Of a stretch of 64,000 nucleotides of DNA, positions 32,658 through 43,700 are shown piece by piece. The stretch covers positions 34,264,283-34,328,282 of the forward strand of contig CM020619.1 of assembly GCA_009829735.1 (NCBI GenBank). The letters run 5' to 3'. Made by a program: the position numbers and the translations under genes. Positions within the stretch are counted from its first letter, which is position 1; the number at the start of each line of letters is the position of its first letter. The DNA comes from Pyropia yezoensis (taxonomy: Eukaryota > Rhodophyta > Bangiophyceae > Bangiales > Bangiaceae). The notes below the pieces were generated by a model. The model was not told where the DNA came from. It did not search any database and was given only the letters and a program-made list of their open reading frames with translations.

Positions 32658-35600
32658 ATGACCGGGGGGCGCTGGGGTCACCCAAGCAAGCCACCCCGGA
32701 GTACCGCGGGGAAAGCCCCACGGAGAGCGCGGTTGAGCCGACGCCGCATCAACCCCCGGGTACACCTTCCGGCCCCGACGACACGGCGTCAGGGGATTGA
32801 TGACCAACCTCCAAGGTTGGGAGGAGAGGACGGGAAGCCCCGTCACGTTGAACCAGACAAGGGCCCTGTTCAGGATGCCCGAGCTACACCGGATATCGGT
32901 GTAGGACATGTGTTGTTTACCTTGGAGAACTTCAAGGTATCAGCCACACTGGGGGTTGACCCCCAGTCGACACGATCGTACTACCCTGTACTGGACACAG
33001 GGGCTGGACCCAACCTTATCCGGAAGGATACCCTCCCGGACAAGTGGCTTCCACGAGTCAGAGTGACTCGGGGACCCACGATCAAGGATGCGAATGGTCG
33101 TCTCATTCGTACGACCGCAGCGATGTCGCTGCAGATTACCATCGGGGAGCTTACTACGGAAGTTGACTTCCTGGTATGTGAGACGCTATCTGTGCCCTGC
33201 ATACTGGGGTGCACCTTCATCAACGTTCACGTTGATGCAATCCGGCCAGGCCGGAGGACCGTCGAGCTTCAAGAAGCCGACGGGACGAAGCGAGGACACA
33301 CGGCTATCGTCAGGGACCTGACGCTACAAGGAAGCCACGTTAACGTGGCTGAGGTGTACGCAAGCGTCGAGCCGAAGACACTTCGGTTGGCCAAGCGAAC
33401 TCGCTTTGAGCCGTTGTCAGAGACAGTCCTCCCGGTTAACTGCGACCTCGCAGGCATCTGCAGAGTCCAGTCCAACCTACGGACGTACAAGCGCCATGGG
33501 TTGACCATGGCCAACGGTCTCATAGACCTCCCAGCAGGAGGGTCGTCCCTCCTAGTGATGGCGAACTATCGCCGTAAGGCAGTCACCCTCCCGAAGGGAA
33601 CTATCCTCGGGATTGCCGAACTCTACGAAGGAGATATCCTTACCCCTGATAAGGAAGGTCAAGTGGAACCACTTGAAGTACTGGCGGTCGCCGAGACCAC
33701 CGAGCGACAGCAACCCGAGGACGGGAAGCCTAACCCATCGGCGGCTCCGGCGGACCTGCCGCCAAAGGACCAAGAGGCCTTGAAGGCACTGGCCGAGGCT
33801 GACCTCGACCACCTTCCCCCTTCGGTAGCCGAAGGGGTACGACGGATGCTAAGAAAGCATGACGTTATGTGGACAGGCGGGGCCTTGGGAACCATTGGGG
33901 CAACCCAACATCGTATAGACCTGGTACCAGGCGCACGACCCGCCCGCTCACAACCGCACCGAGCGGGACCTATGCAACGAGAGATCGTTGATGGAGAAGT
34001 GAAGAGGATGAGTGAAGCTAAGGTGATCCGACCTTCGATGTCGGAATGGGGTGCCCCAGTCGTTATTGTGCCGAAGAAGGATCAAACCCCTCGGTTTTGC
34101 ATCGATTATCGACGCCTCAACTTGGTTACCAAGAAGGACTCATACCCTTTACCAAGGATGGATGAATGCATCGACTCCCTGGGGGAGGCTACGGTGTTTA
34201 CCACCATCGACTGCAATGCCGGATACTGGCAGATCCCGGTGGCGGACGAGGATATCCCCAAGACGGCATTCGTCTGTCACAGTGGAGTGTACGAGTTCCT
34301 AAGGATGCCCTTCGGATTGTCCAACGCCCCCGCTACATTCCAGCGGGCTATCGACATCATACTGTCTGGGGTGAAGTGGCGTAACTGCCTAGTGTACCTC
34401 GATGACGTCATCGTCTTCTCGCGTAACATGGATGACCATGTACAACATGTTGACGAGGTACTCACCCTCTTGAGGAACGCCGGGGTAACCCTGCGTCTGA
34501 AGAAGTGCGCCTTCTTCCAACAGACGGTCGAATATCTGGGCCACCAGATAACCCCTGGTAAACTAGGGGTACTCGAAGCCAATACCCGGGCACTCCGGGA
34601 TGCCCGGTTCCCTAACACCCAGACGCAGCTCAAGAGCTTCCTGGGAATGTGCAATGTATACCGACGGTTCGTCAAGGACTTCGCTCGGATAGCTAAACCG
34701 TTAACGGTTCTTACGAGCAGTACCTTACCCAAGGTACTCCAACCCCCTTCGCCTAGCGAAGAGGAGGCATTCGAGTCGCTGAAGCGAGCCCTACTAGCCC
34801 CACCCGTCCTTGCGTTACCGCATAGACGGGGTACCTTCGTCATCGATGTCGATGCGTGTGATACACAAGTGGGATGCACCCTGTTACAGGGAGAGACGTT
34901 GATCGGTACCGATAACGTTATCCCGGACCTACGTCCGGTAGGGTACTTCAGCCGGACACTCAACCCGGCTGAGCGGAACTATAGTGCCACCGAGCGTGAA
35001 TGCCTCGGAGTTATATGGGCAGTGCAACTGCTCCGTCCATACCTGGAGGGCTCCAGGTTCATCGTGAGGTCCGACCACGAACCCCTACGATGGCTCCTCA
35101 ACCTTGGTGACAAGGATTCCGATAGCCATGGGAGGCTAGCCCGATGGAGGCTGAAGATGGCCGAGCACGACTACCGCACGGTGTATAAGGCTGGGTCAAC
35201 CCACCACCTCGGAGACGCGTTGTCTCGACTCGACACCCCGAGCGGGGATACCCGCCCGGTGGACGAGGACATCCCGGTAGTACCGGTGTGCATGGTGGGT
35301 AATGCTACCCAGGGTATGGCTGACCATACCATGGCACACCTTGCGTGCCCATTGACCCTCGCGGACTTCCGCGAGGCACAGGCCAACGACGACGACTGTA
35401 GACGTCATCGTGCTAACCTCCTGGCCGGTACGGCCGGCATCTTCTCCGAGAACGAAGACGGACTCATATACCGGCGGGCACCCGCCGATGGACGACATCA
35501 AGTCGTGGTTCCCGTGTCCTTACGGCAAGCCGTCATGAAACGAGAACATGAGAACCCTACAGCCGGACACCCGGGGGGTTCACGTATGTTCGCAGCAATG

Positions 35601-36824
35601 CGAAGGTTCTTCTACTGGCCAGCAATGGCCGTCGACGTGGTTGACCACGTACGGGGATGCCACCCCTGTGCACGTAACCGCATGAGTCTACATAGGCGGG
35701 CGTCTGCCATGAAGCTATTCCCACCTGATGGGCCCAACGAGCAAGTCGCTATCGACATACTCGGGCCACTTCCGATAACGGAAGAAGGGAACAGGTACAT
35801 CCTGGTCATGTCTGACCGGTTCACTAAGCTGTCAAGAGCGGCAGCCATCCCGAATGATACGGCATACACGATCATGAACGCAGTGGTTGACCACTGGATC
35901 AGTGCATACGGAGTCATGAAGCAACTCCTCTCCGATAACGGAGCAAACCTTACGTCGGCATTCTGCACTAAGGTCCTGGGCATGTTCGGTATCGAACCAC
36001 GTCGGGCATCCGACTACCACCCGCAGTCCAACGGGCAGGTGGAGCGGTTCAACCGCACCATCGTAAAGATGCTACAGTGCTACGTGGCCGAGCACACGAA
36101 CACTTGGGACAGGCTTCTGTCCGTACTCACCCTGGCATACAATGCCAGGCCACATCGGAGCACAAACATTGCTCCGCTGGAGTGGGTCATGCCACTAGGC
36201 GTCGGTAACCTGACGCTGCCACCCGGCAGGTGCACTCGGTATGATACACCGAAGGGCCGACCCGCCGAACGCATCCACCTAGCTTGGTTGGCCAAGCTAT
36301 CGTGGATGATTCCTAAGCTCAAGGGTGCCCTTGACAGAACACAACTTCGGTATAAGAAGAACTTCGACGCCCGACTACGGGTGCGCAACGCAACCCTGGT
36401 AACAGGTGACTGGGTCTATATCAGACACCAGAAGTTCCGAGGGAACAAGCTTATGCAACCGGTCAAGGGACCGTACCAGATCCTCCACAGAGATGACCAC
36501 TCTGTTATCTTACACTCCGATACGGAGATCCAACGCATCAGTATGAATGATGTCACACCTGCTCCGAAGCCGGAACAGCCTCAGCCGGTACCGGCTGGGT
36601 TGCTACATGAAGCTCTTACAACCCACCGCTCGGATGACCCGGTGGGACCGGATGGGATTCCATACCAAGTAGAGAGCGTGGTCGGACACACCGACCCGGA
36701 CATACCAGGACCCTGGTACGTCAAGGTTATGTGGGTCGGATACGACTCACCCACCTGGGAACAGGCGGCGAATATACCCCGCCAACTCCTCATGCCGTAC
36801 ATGAGGCGACGACGCCTACTGTAA
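32658..36824 (+). CDS. pol: Pol polyprotein of element B, intact
   Basis: 1388 residues, ATG at 32658. Domains: retropepsin with LDTGAGPN (catalytic Asp about residue 113); RT with FCIDYRRLNL, DCNAGYWQIP and YLDD at about 580-583; RNase H with DVDACD (about 730) and TERECLGVIWAV; an integrase zinc module starting near His 964; an integrase core with Asp about 1034 (AIDILGPLP), Asp about 1093 (SDNGAN) and Glu about 1129 (GQVERFNR), a 35-residue D-E spacing; and a C-terminal chromodomain-like segment VKVMWVGYDSPTWEQAANIP. Everything needed for reverse transcription and integration is present. The coding DNA is unusually dense in short perfect inverted repeats (see findings). Confidence 0.95.
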   Translation: MTGGRWGHPSKPPRSTAGKAPRRARLSRRRINPRVHLPAPTTRRQGIDDQPPRLGGEDGKPRHVEPDKGPVQDARATPDIGVGHVLFTLENFKVSATLGVDPQSTRSYYPVLDTGAGPNLIRKDTLPDKWLPRVRVTRGPTIKDANGRLIRTTAAMSLQITIGELTTEVDFLVCETLSVPCILGCTFINVHVDAIRPGRRTVELQEADGTKRGHTAIVRDLTLQGSHVNVAEVYASVEPKTLRLAKRTRFEPLSETVLPVNCDLAGICRVQSNLRTYKRHGLTMANGLIDLPAGGSSLLVMANYRRKAVTLPKGTILGIAELYEGDILTPDKEGQVEPLEVLAVAETTERQQPEDGKPNPSAAPADLPPKDQEALKALAEADLDHLPPSVAEGVRRMLRKHDVMWTGGALGTIGATQHRIDLVPGARPARSQPHRAGPMQREIVDGEVKRMSEAKVIRPSMSEWGAPVVIVPKKDQTPRFCIDYRRLNLVTKKDSYPLPRMDECIDSLGEATVFTTIDCNAGYWQIPVADEDIPKTAFVCHSGVYEFLRMPFGLSNAPATFQRAIDIILSGVKWRNCLVYLDDVIVFSRNMDDHVQHVDEVLTLLRNAGVTLRLKKCAFFQQTVEYLGHQITPGKLGVLEANTRALRDARFPNTQTQLKSFLGMCNVYRRFVKDFARIAKPLTVLTSSTLPKVLQPPSPSEEEAFESLKRALLAPPVLALPHRRGTFVIDVDACDTQVGCTLLQGETLIGTDNVIPDLRPVGYFSRTLNPAERNYSATERECLGVIWAVQLLRPYLEGSRFIVRSDHEPLRWLLNLGDKDSDSHGRLARWRLKMAEHDYRTVYKAGSTHHLGDALSRLDTPSGDTRPVDEDIPVVPVCMVGNATQGMADHTMAHLACPLTLADFREAQANDDDCRRHRANLLAGTAGIFSENEDGLIYRRAPADGRHQVVVPVSLRQAVMKREHENPTAGHPGGSRMFAAMRRFFYWPAMAVDVVDHVRGCHPCARNRMSLHRRASAMKLFPPDGPNEQVAIDILGPLPITEEGNRYILVMSDRFTKLSRAAAIPNDTAYTIMNAVVDHWISAYGVMKQLLSDNGANLTSAFCTKVLGMFGIEPRRASDYHPQSNGQVERFNRTIVKMLQCYVAEHTNTWDRLLSVLTLAYNARPHRSTNIAPLEWVMPLGVGNLTLPPGRCTRYDTPKGRPAERIHLAWLAKLSWMIPKLKGALDRTQLRYKKNFDARLRVRNATLVTGDWVYIRHQKFRGNKLMQPVKGPYQILHRDDHSVILHSDTEIQRISMNDVTPAPKPEQPQPVPAGLLHEALTTHRSDDPVGPDGIPYQVESVVGHTDPDIPGPWYVKVMWVGYDSPTWEQAANIPRQLLMPYMRRRRLL

Positions 36825-37367
36825 CAACCCAACCGACACCGACTTCGGCTGTTGGGGGGTGAGGCTTATACCTACTAAGTAGGGTGTGACATGGTTACGG
36901 CAGACTTAGGTTTCTAAGTCAAATCAGACTTAGGTTTCTAAGTCGAACCAAGCTTAGGTAACTAAGTAGAGCTAAGCTTAGGTAACTAAGTAAAAACCTG
37001 AACCTTAATAAGTTAACTTAAAGGTAAAGGCTAACTCCGATAATATCGAAGTAACTAGGGAGCTTACACGGGAGGATGACCTCCCCAAGCCAAGACACAA
37101 AGTGAGGGAGGATAACCTCCCCAAGCATGAACCAACCGGAAGAAGTTGGGCGGGAGGCAAGGCACCACTGAGCCAGAAGGGGTACTCCCCAGGGCAGCAA
37201 ACAGAGGCAAGCAATGCCCCCAGCGGGGGATGAGTTTATACTCACTACTACCCGGCTACCATAAGGGTTGCCGGGGCCCTCTCCCGCCCAAACAATAGCA
37301 TTCCTCAGTGGGTAGACCCACTGCCCGAGGGAGGCCACTCACGCGTAAGCGCGTAGACCTCCGTGCT
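36825..37367. other. Convergent intergenic region of element B with hairpin array
   Basis: Lies between the pol stop (+) and the antisense-ORF stop (-). Four regularly spaced hairpins occur at 36903-36920, 36927-36944, 36953-36966 and 36977-36990 (for example GACTTAGGTTTCTAAGTC), with two more (GGGAGG-ATGA-CCTCCC type) at 37070-37085 and 37106-37121. The site fits a two-way transcription end or an RNA signal. No gene is seen. Confidence 0.85.
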
Positions 37368-39752
37368 TCACCGGTCGGCAACGTCACGACGGTCGACCAC
37401 CCGAGTTACCTCGGTGCATAGCTGGACGAGGGTGCTGCGGCCAGCCTCCACGTCCTCCAGAGCTTTCTGGAGGCGGTCCAGCACGCCACCGAAGCAACGC
37501 GCTGACCCAACCAGCGCTGCACCTGGGGGGATATCCCCCCAGCTAACAGAGAGACCCCCACGCATTGCGCGGGTAACAAGGGCGTCAACGCCTTCATACC
37601 AGAGACGGGGACCCCCGTCATGTAGGACAGGGGCGGGAGGTGACACTGGCGCAGCCAGAGGAGCCACAGGAGCCGACACGGCTACCACCGGAGCCGGTGG
37701 CACCTGATACGAGGCCCGGTAGGACCCTACCGAAGGGGCTCCACCGTAACCACGGCGGTACTCCGCCCGACGACGGGACACCTCACGCTCCCCACCCACA
37801 GAGCCCCACTCTCGGGGACGACGGCCAACCGCCGCCGGCATCGGGTTACCGAACCACGGAGCAAGGACCTGAAGAGGGTCATGGATAACCATGGGAATAC
37901 CCAGGTCAGGAACGGCCTCGGTGGACGCCCACCCATGGCAACTAGGCTCACCCGGCTGAGTACGCCGGACACGCAACGAGTGACGAGGCAAGGGGGAAGC
38001 CCCAGCCTGCGGGTCCCGGTACGGGGGAAGGGCCAACACCCCAGCCCAGTTCACGGCATCGTGAACAGCCAGCAGGGCTTCGAACTCCCGGGCCAACCCG
38101 GTCTTGGCAGCTATCAGATCCACGCCCAACTGCGCGATGTGCCGACGGACACCCGTCGGAAGATGAAACAGACGACCCTGCCGACGGACGGACAGCAAGA
38201 AGGATGAAGCCTGCCCGAGGGTAACCTCAAGGGTGAAGGTACCCTGCAACGGGTGGACCGGTCGCGAGGCCAACACACTCCCGAAGTAGCGAAGACAGGA
38301 GCCGGTGTCAAACCGGAAAGCAGGGGCGGGTTCCCACCCCTCCTGCCATAGCGGCGGGCGCACGGGAGTGTATACCGGAGCACGACCGTTGCCGGTCTGC
38401 AACGCACACGTTATATCCGTGCGGAACGCATCCGCCATGACACCATGGTTACGTCGCCAACTCGACGCCGACTTCAACCCCGCCATGGGCGGGTAGGGAG
38501 CCGTCAACGACAGATACGGGGGTACCCCCGGGTAGTAGTCAAACTCGGGATACCGACCGGTACGGCTCACCGTCTCCCCAAACGCAACCGGCTCCGCCGC
38601 CGCCGCAATCCCCCGAGCACTAGCCGGGTAGTCAATCTCCCGCGGCAACGCGGGGGCAATCAGGTCGCAGACCCCGAAGTTGGGGTCGAGGTAGACCTCA
38701 CCCCGTCCCACCCGGGTGCGCCAGAGCTGCGCATGCCGGTCGTCCGGCTGACTCAGGATCCAATGGTGTTCCACCCGGACCGCGTTCGGCTGGTTGACCA
38801 GCCGCACCAACTCCCGCTCCCAGCACGGGTCCACCTTGACGCGCCGGGAGGATTCTCCACGGGGATGCACCAGGTGGAAGTCCACCCGCATACGCCCATC
38901 GGACTCCATCGACTCTTGCACCGTGAGGCCTCGAACCCGAGCCACCAAGTCGGACACCGACATGGCGGGTTGACCCGCCGCCACGGCGACGCCGCCACCC
39001 AACGGGGCAACCCGGGCAGGACCAGGAAGAATCGGGGGCGCCGGGGGACGCACCACCGGCAGAGGGGCCGACGTCGGAGATGGACGAGGCCGAGGAGGAA
39101 GAAGAAGGGCGGGCGCCCGCCCGGAGTAACTCCCGGTGTCAACCGCCATGGGAGAAGGAGCGTCTTGACCGCTCGACGCCCGCGGCACCGCAGGTACGGC
39201 ACCGGCGCCGGCACCACCCGTCGGCGTAGCCCCCGCCTCGGAAGGGGAAGGCACTTGGACAGCCTCCGGAGCCGGAGCCCCGGCCGTGCGGACACCCGCA
39301 CCGTCTTGACCCGCCGCACCGGGTGTCGCACCGCCACCACCACCCGCGTCAACGTCGGGACCGCCTCGAGGAGTCACCGCCCGGACACCCGGACCACCTT
39401 GACCAGCCGGAGTCGGCTGCGGGTCGCCACCTCCGCCGCAGGGCGGACCATCTTGAGGTAGCTGCGGTGAGCCGGCACCGGCACCAGGCTCCATCCGGGC
39501 AGCCGGCAGAGAGGGGGTAGAAGCCGCCACGCGCGGTTGACCGCCGGGTTGACCTCCGGCCGACGGCACCGTCGTGCCGCTGCACACGGACGACAGTCCT
39601 CCGGCCGACAGACGGACGGACACGGCAGGCCCGTCGTCGTCAGACGAGCTCACCCCGTAACGCGCGGCGTCGGGACCGACAGGCGCGTCGTCCTCCATCT
39701 CCTCCCCGATCAGGAGGTCTTCCTCCTCTTCAAGCACCTGGGGATAGGACAT
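37368..39752 (-). CDS. Antisense ORF of element B (794 residues, intact)
   Basis: ATG at 39752 (MSYPQVLEEEEDLLIGEEMEDD). The first 60 residues are strongly acidic. A long Gly/Ala/Pro low-complexity region follows to about residue 250. The remainder looks folded and is rich in aromatic and Arg residues (VRVEHHWILSQPDD, YPEFDYYPGVPPYLSL, FRFDTGSCLRYFGS), ending in a helical LDRLQKALEDVEAGRS. It is encoded opposite to gag-pol, in the same place as in families C and D. There is no zinc knuckle, enzyme motif or clear membrane segment. Homology to the C and D antisense proteins is possible but not convincing by eye. The long open frame in a very young element, in the same position as in other families, argues that it is a real gene. 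Confidence 0.8.
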   Translation of the reverse strand: MSYPQVLEEEEDLLIGEEMEDDAPVGPDAARYGVSSSDDDGPAVSVRLSAGGLSSVCSGTTVPSAGGQPGGQPRVAASTPSLPAARMEPGAGAGSPQLPQDGPPCGGGGDPQPTPAGQGGPGVRAVTPRGGPDVDAGGGGGATPGAAGQDGAGVRTAGAPAPEAVQVPSPSEAGATPTGGAGAGAVPAVPRASSGQDAPSPMAVDTGSYSGRAPALLLPPRPRPSPTSAPLPVVRPPAPPILPGPARVAPLGGGVAVAAGQPAMSVSDLVARVRGLTVQESMESDGRMRVDFHLVHPRGESSRRVKVDPCWERELVRLVNQPNAVRVEHHWILSQPDDRHAQLWRTRVGRGEVYLDPNFGVCDLIAPALPREIDYPASARGIAAAAEPVAFGETVSRTGRYPEFDYYPGVPPYLSLTAPYPPMAGLKSASSWRRNHGVMADAFRTDITCALQTGNGRAPVYTPVRPPLWQEGWEPAPAFRFDTGSCLRYFGSVLASRPVHPLQGTFTLEVTLGQASSFLLSVRRQGRLFHLPTGVRRHIAQLGVDLIAAKTGLAREFEALLAVHDAVNWAGVLALPPYRDPQAGASPLPRHSLRVRRTQPGEPSCHGWASTEAVPDLGIPMVIHDPLQVLAPWFGNPMPAAVGRRPREWGSVGGEREVSRRRAEYRRGYGGAPSVGSYRASYQVPPAPVVAVSAPVAPLAAPVSPPAPVLHDGGPRLWYEGVDALVTRAMRGGLSVSWGDIPPGAALVGSARCFGGVLDRLQKALEDVEAGRSTLVQLCTEVTRVVDRRDVADR

Positions 39753-40326
39753 GATAACGGGTGCGGAGTCCCCCGCGCCCACAAGCCGTCGACGGCTACG
39801 ACCCGGTACGGTGGGTTAACCGGGACGAGCCAGGGAAGCGCGGGCACCCGCGCTTATGACCACAAACGGCCACGAGAAGCGCCACAAACACGCGGGTCGA
39901 CCCGCGCCCCACGGGGCTACGAACGCGCTCCACCCAGGCACCTGGGCGGGACGGGGCCACCCCCACACACGGGGTAAGCAAAGGGGGGTCACCCCCAACC
40001 GCCCCCACGCAACGCGGGCAGCCCCCGCCCCCCACTCAATCGTCCACACGAGAGGGGCCCCCCTACCACCAGGCACCTGGTGGCGGATCCGCTTGCACCA
40101 CCCCTCGGAAAGGGGGGTCGTGAACAAAAACCCGCATCGGGAAATTAACGGTCCGGAAAACGGATCGCGTGTGTACCACACAAAGGGGGGCACCCCCCTC
40201 GGACAACCTCGAAAAGGGGTGTCTGTCGCGACGGGGCGCAAAGCCCCACCCGACGGGTAAACAGTCACGCGACCCACTTACATTCGGTAACCCGAATGCA
40301 ACTCGACCCGAGGACGGGCCGAATCT
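39753..40326 (-). other. Upstream region of the element-B antisense ORF
   Basis: 574 bp between the antisense ATG and the polypurine tract. C-rich on +, with only short frames. It would hold the promoter or leader of the antisense transcript if that starts inside the element or in the 3' LTR. I see no TATA element. Confidence 0.5.
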
Positions 40327-40336
40327 AAGGGGGGGA
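40327..40336 (+). promoter_or_regulatory. Polypurine tract of element B
   Basis: AAGGGGGGGA two bases before the 3' LTR start at 40339. Confidence 0.8.
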
Positions 40337-40338
40337 TA

Positions 40339-40701
40339 TGTAGCAATATGGTTGTCCGTATTGTGACCCTAATATTAGGGGGGCTACTTCTAATCCTTAA
40401 CTTTCAATTTGAGAGTCCGAGCTGGTCACGGTATCTATAAGTTACGTATGACCAGAGGGACTTGCATCTTGGGGTGGAGGGTAGTTAGTAGTGTCTCCGA
40501 GGGTTTATAACGAGGAGGCCGGTGGCGAATCCACCGCCGGCCAAGGTAGAACAACAAACCCCTCCCATTTGGGCTCCCATCTTGGTCCCGTGGCTTGCGC
40601 TCCAAGGACAGCAACCTTGGCCTCCCGGTGACGTTGGTGCCGATCCCCCTTGGTGAGTGTTCCCTGAGAGTGGACGTGCGACGGATTCCTATTGTGCTAC
40701 A
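40339..40701 (+). repeat. 3' LTR of element B
   Basis: 363 bp, TGTAGCA..TGCTACA, one difference from the 5' LTR by eye, followed by the CACGA target duplication (40702-40706). Confidence 0.95.
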
Positions 40702-43700
40702 CACGACCGACATGGCCGTGATCTCTGCCAGTGGGATCGCTCGCGTAAGTTTCGTGAAGCGGTCACAGATGGCCAGGAGGTACTGGTTGCCCTCCTCGGT
40801 CACGGGCAGTGGCCAAAGGATGTCCATCGCCAACGCGGCGAAGGGCTCCTTGGCCGGGAACAATAGCATAGCCGTAGTAGGCCGCCGTTCCATCAGACGA
40901 TTCTGTGCACAACTTGTGCAGGCAGCCACCCAACTGTAGATGTCCACCACCATGGACGGCCAGTAGTACCTGGTCCTCAGGGTCTGGTACAGTTTACTAG
41001 ACCCCAGGTGTCCACCCGTGGGAGCGTTGTGCTCCCTCTCAAGGATACTGTCCTTGAGGGATGCGGGGACGACAAGTTGTTCGGTCCCCTGGAATACCCC
41101 CCTCCTCATGAGGAGGCCATCATCTCCCAGAAAGAAGCGCGTCTCTACCACTGTATCCAGTATATACCTCTGCGACTTGCAGAAGGGATCCTCGCCCTGG
41201 GCCTTCACCACCTCGTCCAGGGACAGGGGCAAGTACTTCTTGTTCCCTGGCGCCTCGGGGTTCAACGCCTGACCCGAGCGCGTGACTACCCCCACGATGG
41301 GGATGTCCTCATCGACTGGGTTAGTGTCTAGCCCCTCGGTAGGTACCCGAGAGAGGCCGTCGGCAAGGGCATGTTGCCTGCCAGGTCGGTACTCAATGTC
41401 AAAGTTGAAGGGTGCCAGTGGCACCCTCCATCCCCCTGTTGAGGCGGGTGTTCGTGCAATCCGTCTTGAAGATGAACTGCAACGCGCGGTGGTCGCAGCG
41501 GATGAGGAACTTCTCACCCTCTAGGTAGTGACGAAGTGACGTCACCGCCCACACCACTGCGAGTCCTTCCAACTCGGTGACTCCATAGTTCTTCTCAGCC
41601 GAGTTCAGCCCCTTGCTGAAGTATCCTACCCGCGAGTACTCCTTGTCCGGCTGCTGCTGAAGCAACACAAAACCAAGTTGGTCGTAGCTAGCATCCACAT
41701 CCAGGATGTAGTGGCCTCCCAGCCTGGGAATATTCAAGATGGGGGGCTTCAGCAGAAGGTCCCGAAGAGTCTCAAAGGATTCCTGCTCCACCCGACTTGG
41801 GGGAGGCAGGTTCTTCGGTAGCGTTGAGCTCACTAGCTCATTCAACGGCTTCGCCACCTTGGCGAAGCCCTTGGTGAAACGTCGGTACACGTTACACATC
41901 CCGAGGAAGCTCCTCATCTGGGTCTGGGTCCGGGGGTACTGAGCCTTACGAATGGCCCTCAAGTTCTTCTCGTTAACACTGAGACGCCCCGGATGGACAA
42001 CATGTCCCAAGTACTCCACCTCTTGAGTAAAGAGGTGGCACTTACTCGCCTTCAGTGACACACCGGCGTCAGCAAGTAGCTTGAACACCTGGCCAAGATG
42101 GCCAATGTGCTCCTCCGGACTTCGGGAGAACACAATGATATCGTCTAGGTACACAAGACAGATCTGCCACCGTACTCCGGCCAGAATCATGTCCATAGCG
42201 CGCTGGAAAGTTGCCGGCGCGTCACACAGACCAAACGGTAGACGCTTGCACTGGTAGGTATCACAGTGACAGGTAGAGGTAGTTTTATGCCTGTCTTCCG
42301 GGGCAATGGGAATTTGCCAGTACCCCGCGTTACAGTCCAGGGTAGAGAACACGTTTGCCTCCCCCAGAGAGTCCAGACAGTCATCCATCCTAGGTAGGGG
42401 ATAACTGTCCTTCACCGTGCTCTCGTTGAGCTTACGGTAGTCGATACAAAACCGGGGGGTCCCATCAACTTTGGGGACGATAACCACCGGACTCGCCCAC
42501 TCGGCGTTGCTGGCCTCGATCACATCGAGGGCGTCCATGCGAGCAACTTGCTCCTTAACGAGGGCCCTTGAACGAGGTCCTCCCCTGTACGGTTGTTGGC
42601 GTATAGGGGGTGCACCGCGTTTCAACTCGATCCGGTGTTGGGTGGCTCTCATGAGTCCCAATTGACCATCCCATAACTTGTGATATTAGTCCAAGAGGCG
42701 TTCAACTTGAACCCTCCACCTGGGGGGGACACCCTCCATGTTCACATGGGGTCGAGGAGAGGCGGCCGACTTGGCTTGATGCTTCTCCTTTCCGGACTTC
42801 GGGTCGCTACTTGCGCCCGCGTTGAGGGTGACCGCTACTACCGGTCCCTCATGTTGGTCGATATAGCCGAACTTGGCTCCCGACTTGAAGTACTTGGGCG
42901 TCGGGCTCAGGTTCATCACCTGGATCCTCCACGGGACTCCGGCTTTGGAGTCCATCGTGCCAAGGGCAACATGCACTTGGTGCTTGCGAGCAAGTCGGGG
43001 GTTAGGGTGCACCAACCCGTTCCCCGTAAAATCAGTTACAACGTCAACGTGCGCCACCGAGTTGGGGGGCAACGTGACTTTGCGGGCTAAACGCAGGGTA
43101 GCAGTAAACCCTTCCCTCACAGAGCAAACAGGCTTCGACTGTGAGACTGTCACAGGAGCCACAGACTTTCCCTTACCAAGGATGGGGATAGTCTCCCCAT
43201 TCATCAACTTGACCCAGTACTCGGGGCCACAGATCAAAGGCACTTGTGTTACGACATAAGGGGTACCCAGAAGCAGGGGTACCGATATATTCTCAACTAC
43301 GCCATAGGTCACGTCGACCTCATGGGTCCCCAACCTAGTTGGTAGGGTCACGGCACCAACGATGGGAAGTACCCCACCATTGATGTCAATCGTATGGTCA
43401 GCTTAGGACCTCCAGCGTTGGAGCTTCACCTCCGTTGGTAATAGCGACTTGCGTATCAAGGAGGCTCCTGACCCGGTATCAAGTACGATACGGGTACAGC
43501 ATGCACGGCCGGGGGCAAGTTGCACCCGTCCAGCCACCTGGAAGTTCTCACCCGTCAGCACCGCGATGACCCGACGTGGGTTTACGTTCTGGGGGAGTAC
43601 TACCCGAGGTGGGCGGACTCCCTTAGGTCGCCGCAGTATCCGGCACGGTTGGTTCGTCCTCCTGACCCACTTGGCCGAGGCTGCCGTTGTGAGCTTCGGA

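Larger units (their letters stand above)
29878..40701 (+). mobile_element. Young full-length Ty3/Gypsy retrotransposon B
   Basis: 10.8 kb with 363-bp LTRs (29878-30240 and 40339-40701) that differ at about one position by eye, an exact 5-bp target duplication (CACGA), and intact gag, pol and antisense ORF. All signs point to a recent insertion. It sits in the integrase of the family-C element. Its gene order is gag, pol on + and a 794-residue ORF on - before the 3' LTR. Confidence 0.95.
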
